In this document: positions 6,276-9,992 of the stretch, in pieces
How positions within the stretch are numbered: position 1 is the first letter of the stretch
How the letters are laid out: every line of letters begins with the position of its first letter
Assembly: GCA_049599735.1 (NCBI GenBank)
Contig: JBMYOX010000079.1
Coordinates: 1 to 9,992 of the forward strand
Source: Pontibacterium sp049599735
Lineage (GTDB): Bacteria; Pseudomonadota; Gammaproteobacteria; Pseudomonadales; Balneatricaceae
Length of the DNA stretch: 9,992 bases
Reading direction: 5' to 3'
The notes under the pieces: generated by a model
The model's database searches: none
Told to the model about the DNA's origin: nothing
The model's input: only the letters and a program-made list of their open reading frames with translations
Program-made: the position numbers and the translations under genes

Positions 6276-6306
6276 TTGCCGGAAAGCGGCCGATTTATGT
6301 TATGGT
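6276..6306 (+). promoter_or_regulatory. Promoter candidate for ftsK operon
   Basis: TTGCCG (6276-6281) and TATGGT (6301-6306) are 19 bases apart, and TGT before TATGGT gives an extended -10. Transcription would begin near 6313, leaving a leader of about 33 bases before the TTG start. A small stem, GCCG/CGGC around GAAAG (6278-6290), lies inside it. No LexA-type CTGT-N8-ACAG operator was found, although E. coli ftsK has one. Confidence 0.33.
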
Positions 6307-6345
6307 CTGCAATGCTTGTAACAGCTTGAAAGTGGAGAAATATAG

Positions 6346-9120
6346 TTGAATTTTAATGGCAAGGGTCAGCGACTTGAGTACCCTTCTTTAATCGCCAGAG
6401 TGCTCAAAGAATCTACCCTGATTATCACTATCGGTATTAACCTGTTTTTATTGCTGGCCTTGCTTGGTTATGATGCCCGCGACCCGGGCTGGTCTCATCT
6501 GGGTTATCAGCCTGAAGTGCGTAATTTTACCGGCATTACCGGTGCCTGGCTGGCTGATATGAGTCTGTCTGCAGTGGGGGTTTGTGCCTATCTGATACCG
6601 CTGCTGGTTGTTATTCCCTCTCTTCGTTTTTTATTGCGTAAAGACGTTGGTATTGTGGATGCCATCCCTTTCTTTATTTTGCGTACAACAGGCGCATTAC
6701 TGTTAACCGCCAATGCGGCAGGACTTGCCGCAACACATTTTGATAATCAGGTTTTGGAATTGCCTTTTTCTGCCGGAGGATTGCTGGGTGAAGCCCTGTC
6801 TGATCAGGCGGTTGCTTTTTTTGGCATAGCAGGTAGTTCTGTGCTGCTGTTTACACTGCTGTTATTTGGTTTGACGTTATTTATGGAGGTTTCCTGGAGC
6901 CGCATGCTGGAATCTGCCGGGCGGGGTTTAATTCAGGCGTTTAATTACTTAAAAGCCCGGCTGGATGAACGTTTACGCCGTGATAAGCAGCATGAAAGCT
7001 ATTCTGAAGATGGGCCTGAAAATTCAGAAAGTGATGATCAGGAAGCAGGTTCGGCAGACCCTCAATTTTCCGTGCCTCTGGTTAGGCCCGCAGAGCATAG
7101 TCCCCGCCCCGAGCGCATTGAGCCGGTGTTTTTTGATACACCCGGAAATATTCAGGATGTGGACCCGCTACTGCAGGGAACTCCCCGGCCGGAGCCCGCA
7201 ACGCCGGCACCAGCATTACAGCCTTCTGATTTTCCGGATTTTGAGCCGCCTGAGACTCCTCAGGTGAAACCTGTCATACCTGAGTCTGAGCCTGAGCCTG
7301 AGCCTGAGCCCATAAATGAGGCTGAGTCAGAGCCTGAATGTACATTTAAACCAGAACCTGTTCCAGAATTTGAACCTGAATCAGAGCCTCAACCTGAAGT
7401 TGCTTTTGGGCCAGCGTCAGCCCCTGAGCGCTCTGAACCACTTGCGCCTGCATCACCGCCACCTGTAGTGCCTGTACCTGTTATTAAGGAGGCAGAGCCT
7501 GTAGCAGAAAATCCCAAAAACCTGCGTATAGTGCCGCTTTCAGAAACGCATAAGCCCATGCAGGATCGGGAGCTGGGGATGGAGCCTGACAAAACGGCGG
7601 TTCAGGCACCCGCCCCCAAAATGCGCATTCCGCCCCTGGATGAACTGGATCCGCCTTCGTTAAACCAGTCGGCTGGTTATTCACCGGAACAGCTGGAATC
7701 GATGTCGAGACTTCTGGAATCTAAACTCAAAGATTTCAACGTGATAGCAGAGGTTGTTGAGGTTAACCCCGGGCCGGTGATTACTCGCTTCGAAATACAA
7801 CCGGCACCGGGTGTTAAAGCAAGTAAAATCAGCAATCTGGCGAAAGATCTGGCGCGCTCAATGGCGGTGAGCAGTGTGCGGGTTGTGGAAGTGATTGCGG
7901 GCAAGTCAGTGATAGGCATTGAGATTCCAAATGAAGAGCGGCAAATGGTCAGCCTGAGTGAGGTGCTTAATTCCAAAGCTTATCTTGAAGCATCTTCCAA
8001 GCTAACGCTCGGTTTAGGTAATGATATCGGCGGTAATCCGGTGGTGGCAAATCTGGCGAAAATGCCACATCTGCTGGTTGCCGGTACTACAGGCTCCGGT
8101 AAGTCCGTGGGCGTCAATGCTATGCTGTTGAGCCTGCTGTTTAAAGCCACGCCGGATGAAGTACGCCTGATTATGGTCGACCCGAAAATGCTGGAGCTGT
8201 CGATTTATGACGGTATTCCCCATTTGCTTACGCCGGTGATTACCGATATGAAAGATGCCGCCGCCGGGTTGCGCTGGTGTGTGGCCGAAATGGAAGATCG
8301 TTACCGCCTGATGGCTAAAATGGGCGTACGTAATCTTGCAGGTTTTAATGATAAGATTGAGAAAGCGCGCAAGCTGGGCGAACCCCTTAAAGATCCGTTA
8401 TGGAATCCGGAAGACTACGGCATGCCTCCGGATTCCCCGGCACCCGACCTTCAGACTTTGCCTTACATCGTGGTGGTGATTGATGAATTTGCCGACATGA
8501 TGATGATTGTTGGCAAGAAAGTGGAAGAGCTGATCGCCCGTATTGCCCAGAAAGCCCGGGCAGCGGGTATTCATCTGATCCTGGCTACCCAGCGCCCCTC
8601 AGTGGATGTAATTACCGGTTTGATCAAAGCAAATATCCCAACCCGTATCGCGTTTCAGGTATCGTCTAAAATTGACTCCCGCACGATTCTGGATCAGTCG
8701 GGCGCAGAGAACCTCTTAGGCTGGGGCGATATGCTCTACCTGCCTGCCGGAACCAGTTTGCCAAATCGTATACATGGCGCTTTTGTCAGTGACGATGAAG
8801 TTCACCGGGTGGTGGAAGCCTGGAAGAAGATCAGTTCGCCGGTTTATATCGATGAGATTTTAAATAGCGACAGCGGGGGTTCAGTCATCACGGGTTCAGG
8901 TTCAATGTTTGATGATGAACAGGATTCGCTTTACGACGAAGCCGTAGCCTTTGTGACTGAAACACGCAAAGCCTCTATCTCCAGTGTGCAGCGCCGCCTG
9001 AAAATAGGCTACAACCGGTCTGCACGTATGATAGAGGCGATGGAAGCGGCGGGGGTTGTAAGTGCGGCGGGTAATAATGGCCAGCGAGATGTGCTCGCAC
9101 CACCACCGGTTAAGGATTAA
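6346..9120 (+). CDS. ftsK: DNA translocase FtsK
   Basis: FtsK anchors at the septum and pumps DNA to clear the chromosome terminus and activate XerCD recombination at dif. Of 924 residues, four predicted membrane segments lie near 24-42, 72-97, 104-128 and 154-181. A low-complexity acidic Pro/Glu linker spans ~215-440. The motor follows: the alpha part from ~443, Walker A GTTGSGKS at 580-587, DPKMLELS (612-619), Walker B VVVIDEFADM (709-718) and LATQRPSVDVITGLIKANIP (746-765). The C-terminal winged-helix gamma domain (~860-924) keeps YNRSARMIE, with N890, R894 and E897 aligned with E. coli KOPS-reading residues, so a GGGNAGGG-type signal is expected. It is longer than the roughly 810 residues of Pseudomonas FtsK and shorter than the 1329 of E. 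coli, the difference lying in the linker. The start is TTG with GGAG 8 bases upstream; the first internal Met (72) would lose membrane segment 1. It heads the ftsK-lolA-rarA operon. Confidence 0.97.
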   Translation: MNFNGKGQRLEYPSLIARVLKESTLIITIGINLFLLLALLGYDARDPGWSHLGYQPEVRNFTGITGAWLADMSLSAVGVCAYLIPLLVVIPSLRFLLRKDVGIVDAIPFFILRTTGALLLTANAAGLAATHFDNQVLELPFSAGGLLGEALSDQAVAFFGIAGSSVLLFTLLLFGLTLFMEVSWSRMLESAGRGLIQAFNYLKARLDERLRRDKQHESYSEDGPENSESDDQEAGSADPQFSVPLVRPAEHSPRPERIEPVFFDTPGNIQDVDPLLQGTPRPEPATPAPALQPSDFPDFEPPETPQVKPVIPESEPEPEPEPINEAESEPECTFKPEPVPEFEPESEPQPEVAFGPASAPERSEPLAPASPPPVVPVPVIKEAEPVAENPKNLRIVPLSETHKPMQDRELGMEPDKTAVQAPAPKMRIPPLDELDPPSLNQSAGYSPEQLESMSRLLESKLKDFNVIAEVVEVNPGPVITRFEIQPAPGVKASKISNLAKDLARSMAVSSVRVVEVIAGKSVIGIEIPNEERQMVSLSEVLNSKAYLEASSKLTLGLGNDIGGNPVVANLAKMPHLLVAGTTGSGKSVGVNAMLLSLLFKATPDEVRLIMVDPKMLELSIYDGIPHLLTPVITDMKDAAAGLRWCVAEMEDRYRLMAKMGVRNLAGFNDKIEKARKLGEPLKDPLWNPEDYGMPPDSPAPDLQTLPYIVVVIDEFADMMMIVGKKVEELIARIAQKARAAGIHLILATQRPSVDVITGLIKANIPTRIAFQVSSKIDSRTILDQSGAENLLGWGDMLYLPAGTSLPNRIHGAFVSDDEVHRVVEAWKKISSPVYIDEILNSDSGGSVITGSGSMFDDEQDSLYDEAVAFVTETRKASISSVQRRLKIGYNRSARMIEAMEAAGVVSAAGNNGQRDVLAPPPVKD
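7282..7311 (+). repeat. In-frame GAGCCT hexamer repeat in the ftsK linker
   Basis: Five consecutive hexamers (GAGTCT, three perfect GAGCCT, GAGCCC) encode Glu-Ser, then Glu-Pro four times, within SEPEPEPEPEP (residues 313-323). Degenerate Glu-Pro units continue to about residue 352. Gain or loss of a unit keeps the frame and changes the linker by two residues, so this tract is likely to vary in length between strains. Confidence 0.8.
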
Positions 9121-9125
9121 GCAGA

Positions 9126-9764
9126 ATGAACTTATTTAAAAAGCTAAGTGTAATACTGGTCCTGCTGATGTTCTGGGGTAATGCCCAGGCGCAACTGGCA
9201 GATGAGAAGCTCAAGTCCTTGCTGGATAACTATCAGCGTTTCAGTGCGGATTTTTCACAGATTGTTTCTGCCGATCAGGGCCGCCGGACTCAGGAGAGTA
9301 AGGGTCGCCTGGTTGTAGAAAAACCAAATCGCTTTCGTTGGGAGAATAATGAACCTTTCCCGCAGGAGATTATCGGCGATGGCCGGTACATCTGGGTTTA
9401 CGACCCAGATCTGGAACAAGTAACCCGTAAGCCTGCACAGAACGGCACCGGCAGTGCACCGGCACTGATTTTAAATGGCCAGATTGATGAATTGCGTGAA
9501 CGGTTTCGAATCTTTTTGCTCAGTGCTGAAGGTGAGTCTGATCAGTTGTTCGAACTGGTACCAAAATCCGATCAGAATACGTTCAGCCGTATCCGTCTGT
9601 TTTTTAGCGCAGAGATGATTTCAGAGCTGATGCTGGAAGACAGCCTGGGTCAGCGTACAACGGTTGTCTTCAGCAATCAGCGCCTGAACCCTAAGATTGA
9701 TGCTTCAGAGTTTGAGTTTGTATTGCCTGAAGGGGTGGACCTGATTATGGATACGGATATCTGA
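9126..9764 (+). CDS. lolA: Outer-membrane lipoprotein carrier LolA
   Basis: LolA is the periplasmic chaperone that takes lipoproteins from the LolCDE transporter and passes them to LolB in the outer membrane. Residues 1-22 form a signal peptide (basic KK at 5-6, hydrophobic core SVILVLLMFWG, AQA before the cut), leaving about 190 mature residues against 182 in E. coli. Family features are SADFSQIV (40-47), G.L.VEKPNRFRWE (60-73), GDGRYIWVYDPDLEQVT (84-100) and the C-terminal FEFVLPEGVDLI (196-207). Lys66 aligns with the E. coli Arg43 implicated in transfer to LolB. AAGGA, 9 bases upstream and inside the end of ftsK, is the likely ribosome site. The gene starts 5 bases after ftsK, and its stop overlaps the rarA start by one base, so the three genes are one operon. 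Confidence 0.95.
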   Translation: MNLFKKLSVILVLLMFWGNAQAQLADEKLKSLLDNYQRFSADFSQIVSADQGRRTQESKGRLVVEKPNRFRWENNEPFPQEIIGDGRYIWVYDPDLEQVTRKPAQNGTGSAPALILNGQIDELRERFRIFLLSAEGESDQLFELVPKSDQNTFSRIRLFFSAEMISELMLEDSLGQRTTVVFSNQRLNPKIDASEFEFVLPEGVDLIMDTDI

Positions 9765-9992
9765 TGGACGACCTGTTCGGCTCGCCAAAAAAAGCCTATG
9801 AACCGCTGGCTGCAAGAATGCGGCCAGCGCATTTATCTGACTATATCGGGCAGCCTCATCTGCTGGGCGAGGGCAAGCCGTTACGTACGGCGCTTGAACA
9901 AGGCGCAGCCCATTCGATGCTGTTCTGGGGGCCGCCGGGCGTGGGCAAAACAACGCTGGCACGTTTGATGGCCCATCAGGTGGATGCGCATT
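9764..9992 (+). CDS. rarA: Replication-associated recombination protein RarA (MgsA), 5' part
   Basis: RarA is a clamp-loader-like AAA+ ATPase that acts at stalled replication forks and on single-strand/duplex junctions. Only the first 76 codons are in the window. They read MDDLFGS, then PLAARMRPAHLSDYIGQPHL (14-33; the usual RarA opening of R.RP..L.DYVGQ.H) and SMLFWGPPGVGKTTLARLMA (51-70) with Walker A GPPGVGKT at 56-63. The start ATG shares its A with the lolA stop (TGATG); there is only a weak GGAT upstream, so translation is probably coupled to lolA. The ftsK-lolA-rarA order, as in E. coli, supports the call. The frame is open to the window edge. Confidence 0.93.
   Translation, partial: MDDLFGSPKKAYEPLAARMRPAHLSDYIGQPHLLGEGKPLRTALEQGAAHSMLFWGPPGVGKTTLARLMAHQVDAH

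Noticed and set aside
6965..7267. 100-residue frame inside the ftsK linker
   Set aside because: It is an out-of-frame shadow of a compositionally biased region, with no recognisable domain.

Overview
This window is ordinary core chromosome of a gammaproteobacterium. The order cspD | clpS-clpA | infA | bpt-aat-trxB | ftsK-lolA-rarA, with the same relative orientations, is the arrangement I know from Pseudomonas and its marine relatives. The proteins resemble those lineages and GC looks moderate, so a marine Pseudomonadales/Oceanospirillales-like organism is the best guess (inference). No mobile element, tRNA, CRISPR array or foreign-looking segment was found. All nine complete genes are intact, and the tenth (rarA) is cut by the right edge.

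Layout. Positions 1-196 hold intrinsic-terminator-like hairpins and no gene. cspD (minus) and clpS-clpA (plus) diverge from a roughly 240-base control region that includes a long cspD leader. clpA converges on infA (minus) across a perfect hairpin that encloses the clpA stop codon. A 189-base gap follows, carrying the infA promoter. Next comes a minus-strand operon, transcribed trxB then aat then bpt; a hairpin lies between trxB and aat, and aat and bpt overlap by one base. trxB diverges from the plus-strand operon ftsK-lolA-rarA, which is tightly packed (5-base gap, then a 1-base overlap). No gene-free stretch exceeds 300 bases.

How the genes work together. Four genes make up nearly the whole bacterial N-degron pathway. 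Aat adds Leu or Phe to proteins with N-terminal Lys or Arg, and Bpt adds Leu to those with N-terminal Asp or Glu. ClpS then captures the new N-terminus and ClpA unfolds the protein; only the ClpP peptidase is missing here. infA (translation initiation), cspD (cold-shock-domain protein) and trxB (thioredoxin recycling) are housekeeping neighbours. ftsK (chromosome segregation at the septum), lolA (lipoprotein shuttle) and rarA (replication-fork ATPase) follow the order also seen in Escherichia coli.

There is no clear sign of an undescribed system. The points most worth a second look are the N-degron clustering, the hairpin around the clpA stop codon, the cspD leader, an 11-base tandem repeat in the infA promoter, a lone KOPS match, and the repeat-bearing FtsK linker.
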